From NCBI GenBank assembly GCA_023515745.1, contig JALECJ010000257.1, positions 2,420,687 to 2,484,686 of the forward strand: a stretch of DNA of 64,000 nt, read 5' to 3'. Source of the DNA: Amoeboaphelidium protococcarum. Its lineage: Eukaryota > Aphelidiomycota > Aphelidea. Shown in pieces: positions 46,294 through 57,803 of the stretch. A program made the position numbers and the translations under genes. The first letter of the stretch is position 1, and every line of letters begins with the position of its first letter. The notes under the pieces are model-generated. The model had not been told where the DNA came from. It did not search any database and worked only from the letters and a program-made list of their open reading frames with translations.

Positions 46294-47619
46294 ATGAATA
46301 TTGGAAATCAGCGGGTGGCGGCTCATAGTAAGCCTAAAGTGTCCTACTTTTATGATGCCAGAGTCGGGCTTTTCCATTATGGTCCTCACCATCCAATGAA
46401 GCCGCATAGATTAACTCTCACACACTCATTAATTCAAGCTTATGGAATGCACAAGAAGATGAACTGCTACAAGGCCCGTCCCGCTTTGAGATCTGAACTC
46501 GTCCAATTCCATTCAGAGGACTATGTGGATTTCCTGTCTAGAGTAACGCCTGATAATGTACAGGATTTTACAGAGTACCTGGCACAGTTCAATGTAGGCG
46601 ATGACTGTCCCGTGTTTGATGGCATGTATGACTTTTGTAAAATGTACTCTGGAGCATCGCTGGATGGTGCACGTAAATTAATCAATGGTCAGACGGATAT
46701 TGCAATAAATTGGTCGGGCGGATTGCATCATGGCAAGAAATTTGAGGCTAGTGGATTCTGTTATGTAAATGACATTGTGCTCGCCATTCTGGAATTGCTT
46801 CGGCATCATCCCAGGGTGTTATACATCGATATTGATGTCCATTATGGAGATGGTGTTGCTGAGGCATTTTACACTACAGACAGAGTCATGTGCGTGTCAT
46901 TCCACAAGTATGGAGACTACTTCTTTCCAATGACCGGATCCTTTTTTGAATTGGGTCACGACAGAGGGAGATATTATACGGTGAATGTACCTCTTAAGGA
47001 CGGCGTCACTGATGATTAGTATATTAATATGTTCAAGAATGTTATTCAGAATGTGGTGCGTAACTATCAGCCGTCTGTGATTGTATTGCAGTGTGGAGCA
47101 GACTCTTTGGCGTGTGATCGACTGGGATGCTTTAATCTCTCTATCCGTGGCCATGGTGCTTGTGTTGCATTCTGTAAGACGTTAGGTATTCCGCTACTCG
47201 TCCTGGGTGGTGGTGGATATACTATTAGAAATGTAAGTAGATGTTGGGCTTATGAGACTAGTGTTCTACTTGGAGTCGATCTGCCGAACGAACTTCCTTA
47301 CATGGAATATTATGAATTCTTTGAACCTGATTACACTCTGCATCCAACGCTGACAACCACGGGCACTTAGTATAGCACGTCTACACTTCATGCGAATCAG
47401 TAAGTGCGCGATATCCCCAACTAGAATACGCGATAGTATCTAGAGCTGTTGACCAGGTAGATAAGTGAACACATGCGACTCATTGGCTCTGCGCCATCAG
47501 TCCAAATGTAGGAGATTCCTCCCGACCTGTATGGACAAGTTGACGGCTCCAATGATAATCTTGACGCAGAGTTGGACAAGATGGAAAAAGACGAAATGGA
47601 AGATTCCCTGTAAACATGA
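46294..47619 (+). CDS. HOS2: Class I histone deacetylase, HDAC3/HOS2 type
   Basis: A 441-residue zinc-dependent lysine deacetylase. Seen: [31 protein letters not shown] at the N-terminus (read in two parts), [24 protein letters not shown], the active-site pair in [19 protein letters not shown] near residue 150, zinc-ligand segment [16 protein letters not shown] near 190, [18 protein letters not shown] segment [15 protein letters not shown] and the Tyr loop [26 protein letters not shown] and [11 protein letters not shown] favour the HDAC3/HOS2 branch over RPD3. Hos2 works in the Set3 complex in yeast. One oddity: the usual DIHHGDG is DVHYGDG, with the second His replaced by Tyr, while the zinc-binding Asp and first His are kept. 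Confidence 0.93.
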
Positions 47620-47930
47620 TCCATCCTGAATGTAAAATAGTTTTGGTCTCTGTTTTCAATGTGCTTTTACTGCCAATTTTATGACTGACATTGATGTTTT
47701 TACTCATTTCTGCTTTTTTAGATGAACATTTGTATTATTCAGTGACACTATAGGACTGAACGCTTTAAAGTTTCTTCAGCGAAACGGCCGCGCAGAGATT
47801 TCTCTCGATCAAAACTTTCCTTTCTCAGTCATCAATCGAGTCAATACGATTAAGCTCTTCTGTATAAACGCTTGAAAGAGTGAGCATTTACACTGGTTAT
47901 AAAAAGTATTAGAGAACGAAGTCTTTGGAA
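47620..47930. other. Spacer, no gene seen
   Basis: About 310 bp between two plus-strand genes; no supported feature. Confidence 0.35.
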
Positions 47931-48737
47931 ATGAAGTGGTTCAGTTAGACGGGACATCCTTGGAGAAATCCGGAAGATTCTCTGATTAGGAGCAAGTATG
48001 ACAGCGACTTTGTGCCTCCACCACATCAAAAGTCCAAGGTGGAGACTCTGCTCGTTAATCCAGAGTCCAAGAAATCATATTACAATAATCCAATGAGGGA
48101 TGAGAGTGAGGCTGAGGAACACTTGGAATCAGTGAGTAGAGCGGAGAACATGGACTGTGTTGGTGATCTGTGGAATGACATCAAGTGGCCTCTGTACCTT
48201 GGAGTTGGATATGGAGCCATTTAGTCATCGATATTCTCGTGGCCGTCACCGCAATAGACTTAGTAGAGATTGTATACTTCTTCTTTGGTGATGACCGGAA
48301 AGTCGCTGATGAGAGAAGTTGCCTATCTGAAGGTGCCTGCTATCTTTATGGGTGGATTCGCTGCCATCTACTCGCTGACCAGCTGCTCCGTGGCCAAGTG
48401 GGTCGGTGAAGACGGATACTTTAATGGCGCTCTCGGTGGTATGGCCACAGGTGTATCTATGGGCGTCTATCTGAGAGATCCTAATCGAATGTTCATGTTC
48501 GGTGTGTACGGCGCTCTGGTGGGAATGATGATTAAACACGTCCAGATTGACAATCGTCATAAAAGACCATTTGGGTTGACTTATCATGAGTTGCTGCACA
48601 ATAGAAAGATTCATATGAGCCATTTGTATAAGCAAGAGGCTCCAGATGGATATAAGCACAAGTATCTAGATCCTCAACTGGAGGCGATTGGGGTAAAGAT
48701 TCCATCTGATTGGACTGCCACAAAGCAGACGCAATGA
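47931..48737 (+). CDS. Mitochondrial complex I subunit NDUFA11-like (TIM17/22/23-type fold)
   Basis: A 268-residue protein. The N-terminal third is hydrophilic (MKWFSQTGHPWRNPEDSLI). The middle holds four moderately hydrophobic segments with glycine-rich helix contacts: GVGYGAIQSSIFSW, YLKVPAIFMGGFAAIYSLTS, GYFNGALGGMATGVSMGVYL and RMFMFGVYGALVGMMI, typical of the Tim17/Tim22/Tim23/NDUFA11 superfamily. The C-terminal tail contains HELLHNRKIHMSHLY. The long N-terminus and order of segments fit fungal NDUFA11 (NUO-21.3 kDa type) of respiratory complex I better than import proteins. If right, the organism keeps complex I. A Tim-family import protein is the main alternative. Confidence 0.65.
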
Positions 48738-48810
48738 ACAAATGACAATGTTCTGATTAAACTAAAATTCAAAGAATTATTGAAAAAAGGATTTTATATT
48801 TACTTTAATC

Positions 48811-49599
48811 TCATACCAAAAGTACAGCGTTGATGGTGCCATCATTCTCCGGATTATTGGTGACTTGAGCATATTTACCGAATACAACTTTACCACTCTG
48901 CGTCACTAGGCCGAGCTCACTGACATTCACCTCAATGATGGTACCTTTAGTAATGACGCCGAGTTGAGTGTAGAGCGGACTAGAAGGATTCTTCTTCACG
49001 CCGATGATATTCAACTGGAACGAAGCCTTCAACTCTGGATGGGTCACATTGGCCTTCTTGACACGCAGAGCCATAGGTCGGATGAAGCGCTCATACTTTG
49101 GCGGCTTTCGCGTAAATCCATCACCGACAAAACAATGCTTGGTGACCATTCTCTTCCACGCCTTGGATCCGCCCTTCTTCTTACCAGACTTGATGACGCG
49201 GAACATCTCGGCATCATCCACCGCATGCACCTTGGGGATTGGCACAGCCCACTTGGCCGCCTTCTCCTATCGCTTCTGTTTGATGGAGTTGGAGAGGATC
49301 TTGGCGCGTTCCTGGATCTATCTGTCCATGAGATACGGTGGAATGGCACCTTCGCCAACCTTCTGGTCAGTGTTCTTCTTCACAGTGGACTCTTGATGCA
49401 TTTTGATGGTCTTCTTCATCTGGATCTTCTCTACGCGTCTCTGCTTGTTCAACAATTTAGCCTTGAATCCGTGCACAGACTGAGCCTTCTTGGCCAGTAT
49501 ATGAGGCTACCTCGCCTCCTTCTTTCTCTACCTCTCTTCGTGGTCGAGACGCTTACCGTACTTTTTAACGTGCTCGTCAATATAATCGTTCTGAGGCAT
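48811..49599 (-). CDS. NSA2: Ribosome biogenesis protein NSA2 (60S maturation)
   Basis: A 262-residue protein, the same length as yeast Nsa2 (261). Seen: the invariant N-terminus [20 protein letters not shown], basic helices with [20 protein letters not shown], a middle linker [40 protein letters not shown] and a C-terminal beta-barrel like ribosomal protein eS8 ([20 protein letters not shown]; ending NAVLLV). Nsa2 is needed for 27S rRNA processing in the nucleolus during 60S assembly. It converges with the NDUFA11-like gene, the stops lying 73 bp apart. Confidence 0.96.
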
Positions 49600-50301
49600 A
49601 TTGTATATTAATTATAGTTGAGATGTTATAATTGAGCGCTAACTAGAAAAGATTGAAGAAATCGGGAAATCACAATTTGATTCGTTTTCAGAATTTCTGC
49701 GGGAGTTTTGGCTCAGAGTACGGTAAAGAAGCGGTCAATGATGTGTTTACATTGGATTTAGAGAAATTAGATTAATTTTAGTTTTGAATTATATAGTACT
49801 ATCAACGGCCCATATTCGGATTAGTGGTAGCAGATTTTATATATCAGAGTAATTCCCTTTAATAACTCACAACGCGTTAGTGCCAAGATTGTCAATTATC
49901 AGCTATAACAAAGCGCGTAGCTGATCAATGTCAGTGCTACTTTCAAATGTGATCGCTATGGCTCTAAAACAATTCACATACATCTGACGTGCTTTAATAG
50001 TATGTATGTTTATGACGACAGTAGCATAAAATCTGGTGACTAGAATCATGGGAATGTTCAGACTTGAGGTGTGATCTCACGTGTTGGTTGCCAATAAGAT
50101 TGTTACACGTAACGAGTTGGCCAATCACACCATGATCAATGTCCAATTGGAATCGTATTTTAACCTCTTGGACATACATCGTGACGTTACTTCTTCTCTT
50201 TTACTTCTCTGATCGTTTTTATCAATTCAATTTATCGAAATAGTAACTATTGAATTAACTATACTCTCTATACATTTATATATATTAATTAGATAAGAAA
50301 A
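49600..50301. other. Divergent intergenic region
   Basis: About 700 bp between NSA2 and the Pro/Gln/Ser-rich protein gene; promoter sequence is expected for both. No gene or repeat seen. Confidence 0.35.
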
Positions 50302-51261
50302 ATGATGATTCTTGGAACAAAATCTCTGAGCGTAATGCTGCTATTGGTATCAACATCATCGGTGCACTCTCAAATAGTGAATCCTACTGCTGGTCAGAAT
50401 GCTTCATCCACACACAGCGATAATATCACACAGTCTGCAATATAGCCAGTCGCGGCGGGAGCTTCTTAATAATCGGCGAAAGTTGAAGGCGTGTCTCCTC
50501 AGGCTGCTACATCCTCTTTTATGGCGCCAGTCTAAGCACCTGCTGCTCCTCCACCAGCGGCAGTTAATATCGCGTCCACATCGCCTCCTCCTCCTCCTCC
50601 TAATGAAAATGTGCCTGTGGAAAAGTCTTCCCCAACAACTGGAAGTGAATAATCTGGTAACGTAAAGCCAGTTGTTGCCTCATAAGCATCCCAAGATTAG
50701 GCCAAAGCTCCTGCACCACTTCCTTCACCTACTCCGCCACCTCCTAAAGATTAGCCTTCTCCTCCTCCCCCTCCTCCTCAATCTTAGCTTTAGTAATAGA
50801 AATAGCAGCCAGCTTAAGAGCAGAACGCGTAGTAAAGTGATGTTAAATTCCAACTCACATCATCACCTCCTCAATCTAGTGGACAGCCGTCAACTGCTCC
50901 ATAAGCCCCTCATGCATCTGGACAGGGTCAGTTGTAGCAATAAGCAGTTTAGCCATAAAATTAACAGTAACAGTTGTAATAGAACACTATGGGATAAATG
51001 TCTAGTGAGCCTGCACCACCAACTGCTGGTACCGGATCCTCTAACAATGGTAATGCAGGAAGTCCTGGTGGGCCATCGCCATCTGCAGTCGCTGATAAAA
51101 AAGGCTCATCTGCATCATCATCATCACCATCTGGTCCTACTCCTTCTAATGCTCCACTAGTGCTTACTGCCTAGGATACATTTAGTGCCGCAGCAGATTC
51201 ATATAAGCTATCAATGAGTGCATTGGCGTCCATTGCTCTCTACGCAGTTCTCTTCTTTTGA
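50302..51261 (+). CDS. Secreted Pro/Gln/Ser-rich protein, probably GPI-anchored
   Basis: A 319-residue low-complexity protein: signal peptide (MMILGTKSLSVMLLLVSTSS), a long body of Pro runs (PPPPPP near residue 95 and again near 155), Gln-rich tracts where CAG, CAA, TAG and TAA are mixed (for example QLQQQKQQPAQEQNA near 165) and Ser/Pro/Gly linkers, then a C-terminal hydrophobic tail (SMSALASIALYAVLFF) typical of a GPI signal. No catalytic domain. Such proteins commonly form stalks or matrix at the cell surface; the function is unknown. It is the third of the Ala/Pro/Gln-rich surface proteins in this window. Confidence 0.8.
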
Positions 51262-51424
51262 AAGGCTTTCTAAATGACGCGTAATTATGTGTCAACTATT
51301 ACCTCATGCTTCTCTCTCTGGTGTATTTTTAATGCTTGAATAATAAATACATTTTCATTTCTAAGCATTTTAATATTTACCTTATCTTTTTACCAGTATG
51401 AAAATGGCTGATCATTGACTCGAT

Positions 51425-52710
51425 ATGAGATTCAATAATCCATATGGATTTATGAAGAGTGTTCGTGATGTTGAAGCAGAACATGACATTGCATTGTATG
51501 TTAACTAAAGAGTATTTAAACTGTTAGACTAAAGTTGGAAAAGACTGGATAGAGATGATCAATATTCTACTACTAAGTCGCGTCACTGTCAAAAGTAAAG
51601 AGGTGATCTGCGGATCAGCGAGCGATTAGCGAGGCGGTCAACCTAAACTAGATTGATCCGAAGTGGCGCAACACTCATTGACCTGAGGATCAACATCGCT
51701 GACGGCTTCAGATATTACCTGCATGAATTGGAGTTGTTGCCTTTTCTCGAAGGCGTCGGTAAAGGTGATTTATTACTCGATTCAGTGAGTGTCCAAGGTG
51801 GAGCACTTCAGCAGTCCTCATTAACGCATATCGAGACTTGTTTGAAACTTTACCAGTCATGCTACTATATCCCCGATAAAGCCAACGTCGATGACTATTG
51901 GTGAGAAGGAGTAGGATTTCGAAGAATACGTGGATGTGATGTCGGCGAGAGCATTGGCGATAAACCTTATTAAAGCCTTCAAACCTTGAGAGTTTTCGAA
52001 ATACATAGCTGTTTGGCGATCTGATGGTGGATAAATTCGATGGACAGAAATATTAAAATCTGATTAAGCGGCATAGTCCAACCATGGAAACTATCAAATT
52101 GGGCGTACATTCTCCGTCCGTCGAATCTGCCCTAAAAATTTAGACGTGACTTGGGCAGTATCAATAAAAAAAACAAAGTTTGATAACAATCGATTGTCTG
52201 ACTGCTTTGTTGGTAAAAAGTATTCGCTCATGTAAATTGCGGGGATCTTTCGGCAGTTGCGCGTCATAGCTACTTTAAAGTGCTAAATCTAAGCTCAAAG
52301 GCCTGAAGTACTGCTGTTAATTGTGGCCTGAACAAAGATGCGTTTGAATTGCTCTTGTCTGCTGCACCAGAGTGTCATAACGTCGCAGTAAGCGACTGAA
52401 ATGAAGATGACAAAGCGCCTCTTAGCTTAAAGCAGAGGAGACGTATCGCGAATATCAATTTTGAAATCATGAGCGAATAGACTTTATTCGAGTGGTTAAT
52501 TCAAATTTATTTAAAGTCTATTATCGTCTTTACAACACAGAGAGCAAGTGCAAACTGGCTGCTGCTTGGAGGCTCCGAAAGCTGTTGGAATTTGAGTTGT
52601 GTAATCCTACGCAGTCTGATTAGTCTCGTAAACAATGGAGTTATATAAGGCTCTTACAGTTGGCTGGATTACTAATAGTGACACAGATCTTGTTTATTAA
52701 TTCTTATTGA
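51425..52710 (+). pseudogene. Decayed gene, unrecognised
   Basis: A 159-codon frame (51425-51904) with protein-like content, including IRSGATLIDLRINIADGFRY and YLHELELLPFLEGVGKGDLL, ends at TGA after DDYW. One base later the frame EKEQDFEEYVDVMSARALAI continues (51905 on), then a further frame DLMVDKFDGQKYQNLIKRHS (about 52020-52140) and finally KVYYRLYNTESKCKLAAAWR and PTQSDQSRKQWSYIRLLQLA (about 52520-52670). Several UAR codons are used as in live genes. Successive frame changes without TGTAG introns suggest a gene broken by indels. I recognise no family; a multi-intron gene is the alternative. Confidence 0.4.
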
Positions 52711-52953
52711 GGTTAATTACCAAGCTTAACAGCTCTAAATTCTTTACGAAGAAAATCCAATAATTATTTTTTTATAGCAATGCGCTATCTTACTTTCTGA
52801 GCAAAATTCTTTTCTTCCGTTCTATAAAGCTGAGACGGCCAATTGTAAAATTATATCAACTGCTTTGCAATCATTTTGGATTAAAACTCTCATTATATTA
52901 CTTTCATTTTTCATAAATTGATCTTGGAGAATATTACTTCCCATACTGAAATT

Positions 52954-54711
52954 ATGAAACTTGTTACGTATTCGGCAGTGTCTGTGGCTGCAGTAGGTAT
53001 AGTGACGTTCAATGCATGGAATCAGCACCAACAGTTCTACTCTGCCGCTATCCATCTATCCAAGTCGAATGTCAGTCTTACTGTGTTGTTGAACTTCTAT
53101 ATACTTTGCAACATATGGCTGGGTAAAGCGCTAATGTGGATATTCTTTGGCCAGTTGCGATTGATTGAGAGTGAACATTTGTATGAGCGAGGATGGTTTG
53201 CAGTGAGTGAGACTGCTCTGGCAATGACCATATTCAGAGATGAGATTGGAGCATCTTTTGTTATATGGTTTTCATCTCTGCTACTGGTCAAGTGTCTGCA
53301 TTGGGTACTTGGTGATAGAGTGGATATGATGGATTAGTTGAGTCAGTTGTCGCCATCTAATAAACCAGGAAGATTGATACTGAGAACTGTGTCTTTGTTC
53401 TCACTACTCTATATAGTGGATGTACTCTCTGTACTATACTCTGTCTATTCTTACCAGTCTACTGGACCTAATATATCAATGTTATTTGGCTTTGAATTTC
53501 TGCTAATGTTCCTTAGTCTTTGTGCTGTTAGTGGAAAGTTTTTAATTCTGCTTTATGATGCCATTGGTAGAAAATATCTCTAGCGTTATTATAATTAGAG
53601 ATTATAATAATAGTAGTAGTAGTTTCCGCAAGTCTAAGGATAACAGCCGCCTTATGGTAATGTAATTAATAATAATAATTATCAATTAGATGAAGATGAG
53701 GATGATGATGATGATGTCTGGGAGGAGAAGAGTCAGGCCATCTTCTATGTTGAACTGGCTGTAGATTTGTGGAAGTTGGTGGCGTATTTTGTATTCTTTT
53801 CTATCATCACTGTACACTATGGTCTTCCTATCCACATAATTAGGGACTTGTATCTTACTGTAAAGTCTTTTACTACGAAAGTTGGAGACTTGATCAAGTT
53901 TAGACGTGCACTTCATGACATGAACCATAGACTAGTAGATGTATAGCCCTCTGATATTGAATCTAATCAAGATGGCGTAGTGTGCACAATTTGCAGAGAA
54001 GAGATTACTTTGCTGGATGTATTGGATCCAAATGACTAAAGATTATAGTAGTTGCCTAATGATATGCGGCGGCGTAGATTTAATAATAACAAGACATTTA
54101 AAGCCAAGAAACTTGGATGTGGTCATATGTTCCACTTTAAATGTCTTCGTGGATGGCTTGAACGGCAGCAGAGTTGTCCAAGTTGTCGTCGCTCTGTATT
54201 CGATGGTAATAATAATTAGAATAATGGTCCTAATAATCACCATGCACCTGCTTAGCCGGTTCCTTAGAATCATGGCGAGGATTATCAGAGGCCAAATGCT
54301 CCTACATAGATGCCAAATATTGCTTCAAATTTATAGTCTCCTGGTACATCGCCACTATAAGGAGGCTCTAATAATAGTTAGAGAAATGCTCGGTTTGAAT
54401 CAATGTTTGTAGTCGAGGCTGATGGTACAATAAACTATGGAAGAATCAAGTTGCGTCCTATCAAAGATTCCTCATAATAATAATAATAGCGCAGTAGTTA
54501 ACTTCCTGCAGACTATGCCGACTTGGAGAAGAAAAGTGAATAGGAACTGGAGTTGCTTCTCTCATCTTCTAAGTAAGGTCTCATTGAACGGCTCAAGGTG
54601 ATGGAATCTGCGAAATAATAATTGGATACCACTATTGAGAAGACGCGTCATATGCTATAAATCTTAGATACTTCTTCGTCCTCATAGATACAATCGCAGA
54701 GTGACTAATGA
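52954..54711 (+). CDS. HRD1: ER membrane RING-H2 ubiquitin ligase HRD1 (synoviolin)
   Basis: A 585-residue E3 ligase of ER-associated degradation. The first 330 residues hold about six hydrophobic segments, as in Hrd1 (for example VTYSAVSVAAVGIVTFNAW; VSLTVLLNFYILCNIWLG; MLFGFEFLLMFLSLCAVSG), plus HLYERGWFAVSETALAMTIF, the family motif after the third segment. A cytosolic RING-H2 follows near 343-405: CTICREEI, then CGHMFHFKCLRGWLERQQSC and PSCRR. The tail is Gln/Asn/Ser-rich and ends in a coiled coil (QELELLLSSSKQGLIERLKV). An acidic and poly-Gln loop (about 215-255) between membrane segments is an unusual insertion. It works with Hrd3 and an E2 to ubiquitinate misfolded ER proteins. The first ATG matching the family N-terminus is used. 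Confidence 0.93.
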
Positions 54712-54980
54712 CTTTATCTAGTACGTTCATGATATCTCACTTTCACTCTCTCTTCATTCGCTTTTTATTGTACTTTTTAGCTATATTAATCGGGAGCTAG
54801 CTTGACTACAACTTTCTGAAGATGCTTTGCCTTGACAACTACAGTACTTCTATTAATCAATCGCTTCACTCAATGCGCTGATCTTTTTTATCATAAATCA
54901 CAATTTGCTTTTATAAATTGATACTATAAAATCTTTTTTCGTTTGTACAAATTATCATTAGAACTAATTATTTCAATTAT

Positions 54981-55382
54981 ATGTCTGCTGGAATTGGATC
55001 AATTATCGGGTTAGCATTCGCTCTTGCCACAGGACTGCTTTTACTAATTCTCGCTTGTGCATTGGAAAACAATTGGTGGCCATTCTTTTCATTAATTGCA
55101 TATGTGGCAGCTCCTATTCCTAATCTTATTGCTTTAAGGGGATGTTGTTGTTGTAATAGCGATGATCTTATGCTCGACTCTGGTAGTAGTGGTGGCAAGG
55201 CTGATTTTGGGCACTTTGCCACAAGTTTCTTTGTCGTCAGTGGAATTGCATTGCCCATCGTTCTTGCTCACGCTTTCATTATATCTAATCAAGCCATGGG
55301 GCTCTCTATAGCCGGTGGAGTTTGTATATACGCTGCTACAGTCACGTACATTTAGATGTTTAGTTCTGATGACTCGTTCTGA
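54981..55382 (+). CDS. VPS55: Vacuolar protein sorting protein VPS55 / OB-RGRP family
   Basis: A 133-residue four-helix membrane protein, the size of Vps55 (about 140). Seen: GLAFALATGLLLLILACALE, NNWWPFFSLIAYVAAPIPNL (the family motif W-P-x-F-x-L-x-x-Y-x-x-x-P-I-P), a short loop with CCCC, then FATSFFVVSGIALPIVLAHA and GLSIAGGVCIYAATVTYI. Vps55 with Vps68 acts at late endosomes in sorting to the vacuole. The four adjacent cysteines in the loop are not a usual feature and could be palmitoylated or bind metal. Four TM segments and both conserved motifs make the call firm. One TAG near the end is read as Gln. Confidence 0.87.
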
Positions 55383-56021
55383 TTATATTAAAAGATTAAA
55401 AGATGCATTTCCATTGATATTGACCGCTAGGATCACCTGCCTCTGTTGACTACCTTTTACTCATTTCCAGGCTGTATTTGCAGTCTTACTCTTACCTTTT
55501 CCGCGCTTAGATTTAATAAAATATGTCTCATATATATACTATGATTACAATAGAACCAATTTTATGGTGCCAATGGCTTAATTTTCACCAATATTTCCCC
55601 TAAACTATTCCGTGCTTGCGTTGAATTGAGACATCAGAACATTGCTAGTTATTGTCGCAATACTATCCATTCGCTTATTATAATTTTGTCAGATTATTGA
55701 TCAACATCCACATGGTGCTACTTTGCCTCGTGCTGCCAACAGTTCGCACGTCAAGTTTAATTAAAAGTGAAAAACCTGATAACGTCAAGCATGACGTTCC
55801 TCACTGTGAAGCACCAATATTCGCTGCTTTCTGACAAGCATTGCATAAATCGCATGTTCAAACTTGGGCGATGTGAATAATCTACTTGCGCTGATAATAA
55901 AATTACTCCCGATTTGCAATAAATCATTCTATTATGTTTAAAGTATTAGTATCATTTTTCTATGGGATAGATGACGATAGCGATAGTCTATCTGGTATAT
56001 AATCACAAATGTTCCAAATAA
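55383..56021. other. Convergent spacer
   Basis: About 640 bp between VPS55 and the SFP1-like gene. A 40-residue frame near 55712-55834 (MVLLCLVLPTVRTSS) begins with a hydrophobic stretch but is too short to support. Confidence 0.35.
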
Positions 56022-57314
56022 TCAAGAATTGAACGATTACTCGTGCTACTACTAAAATGCCAGCTCTTGCTTTATTCTTGGCATCATATAGTGTAAATTG
56101 CCCAAGTCTGGATGACCATTGATGAGATGATACTTGAGACCATTAGTGTTTCTATATCTCTTGTCACAACCTTCAACGTGGCACGCGTACGGCTTCTCAG
56201 CAGGGTCTTCCTTTATGGCCTTCTGTAGCATCTCCACAAGCTATCGCTCCTTCTGAGTGTGTGAATGCATAATGTGATACTTGAGACCATTCTAATTTCG
56301 GTAGACTTTATCACAACCAGGTACGAGACAATCAAACTTCTTTGGTACAGTCTCGGCGTGTCCTCTAAGAGCCTTGCGTTCAGCGCGCTTTGAGCTGTGC
56401 TTAACTTTCAGTTGACCAATGTATGACTAGTACGCCTCTTCAATATAGCTCTGTGTCGGATCCAACGCCATTTACATCCCAGATTAAGGACTGCCACTCT
56501 ATTCTTGGTACATTTGCGGGAGATGATGTTTAAGAATAGTGGACGCGGTATTATCAAAGTTTTCATCATCAGATGGGCCACTCAGCATCGAAGGTGCGAC
56601 AGTCATCACATTAGGCTCATCAAAGACGTGTACACCATTAGGCACTTCATATCCAGCTGGCATGGCACTATCTAGCGATACAGACTGAGGTGTGAATATA
56701 GTCATTCCATACGCAGAGTTGGTGTTATTTGGCATATCCTGATGATGTGAATTGTATCTCCATCTACCGCCAGATGAAGTAAGAGGAGGCATCAATGGGG
56801 TGCCAAAAGGATTAGACTGCTGCTCATCACCAGATTCTTCTTCGGAGGATCCGGATGATGATGATGAAGAAGAAGAAGAGCTAGTCATGACACTATTATT
56901 ATTAGTTGCAGACGCGGATGCAGACTGCTATGACAAGCTTTTCAATGCTCCAGCAGCTACAATATCGGAGCATGATTTGCCATTCAATGCTTACTAATCT
57001 TGTTAATTAACCACGGCTTCGCGCACTACAACGTGTACCGTCTCGTAATGCTCCAGCAGATCGTGCATTGTCTTGAGCTTCTCGCCACAACATGTGAAAT
57101 CTTTACAGAAATTCTAATCAATCTGAAGATGAGAGTCGTCATCAATATTCCCATCATCGTTATCACCGCGTAGAGAGGAGCCATCATCAGCATTATCACC
57201 ATCAGCAGCGCCACGACCATCATTGCTACCACCGACTATCAGCTAAGGAGGCGAACGTGAATCTTCAATAGTAAGAGGTGGCGAGACCAAGAGCATTTAA
57301 TCACTTGAATCCAT
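56022..57314 (-). CDS. SFP1: SFP1-like C2H2 zinc-finger transcription factor
   Basis: A 430-residue single-exon protein. An early C2H2-like motif, CKDFTCCGEKLKTMHDLLEH, lies near residue 75. The C-terminal pair of fingers, FDCLVPGCDKVYRNQNGLKY followed by HIMHSHT and YACHVEGCDKRYRNTNGLKY followed by HLINGHP, has the YRN.NGLKYH signature of fungal Sfp1. Between them is a long Ser/Asp/Pro-rich region with FGTPLMPP. Sfp1 in yeast activates ribosome-biogenesis and ribosomal-protein genes downstream of TOR. That function is inferred here, but the window also has NSA2 and a Grn1 protein as possible targets. Some glutamines are TAA/TAG. The start is the first ATG, MDSSDQMLLVSPPLT. Confidence 0.82.
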
Positions 57315-57678
57315 TGTAAAATTATTGACCAAATTAAAGGGAGGCGATTTCAGAATATCAGATTATAAGTAAGAAGCGTCGGTATCTATACGAGCGAATA
57401 GCAATAGTAGTAAAAACGTGTATATCACTCTTTTGTACTTATAATAGTAGAGAATCAATGATGATTTAAAGTATGACGGCAGTAAAACGCGCGTGCTCCG
57501 GGGACTATTTTATAAATGCTGTAATTGTTAAAATCGAGGGAAAGAGAAATGGTGATGAGGGGCAAATTGAGTGAAAAATCGTGTGTGCTTCCTTAATGGC
57601 CGATGAACCGCGCAACTGCAACTCTAACCGATAAAATGTAACCCCTTAAGATCAAGTACACTCTAAGCTTACAGCGGG

Positions 57679-57708
57679 GCACGGTCCACCGGTTCCCGGC
57701 GGCCGTGC
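57679..57708. other. GC-rich perfect-arm hairpin
   Basis: GCACGG and CCGTGC arms enclose CCACCGG/CCGGCGG inner arms with one mismatch and a TTC loop, giving a stem of about 12-13 bp in an AT-rich background. It could be an RNA structure, a terminator-like fold or an element end. Confidence 0.45.
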
Positions 57709-57767
57709 GAAGGCTTTGGATTTATCCAATGTAAGTATGTTGGGGTAGTTCTATCTATCTATATATA

Positions 57768-57803
57768 TTTGTGTGTGTGTGTGTGTGTTTGTATGTATGT
57801 ATG
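57768..57803 (+). repeat. Microsatellite (GT)n followed by (GTAT)n
   Basis: About nine GT units broken by TT, then three GTAT units. Confidence 0.9.

Noticed and set aside
48964..49611. 215-codon plus-strand frame
   Set aside because: Antisense to NSA2, which is unmistakable.
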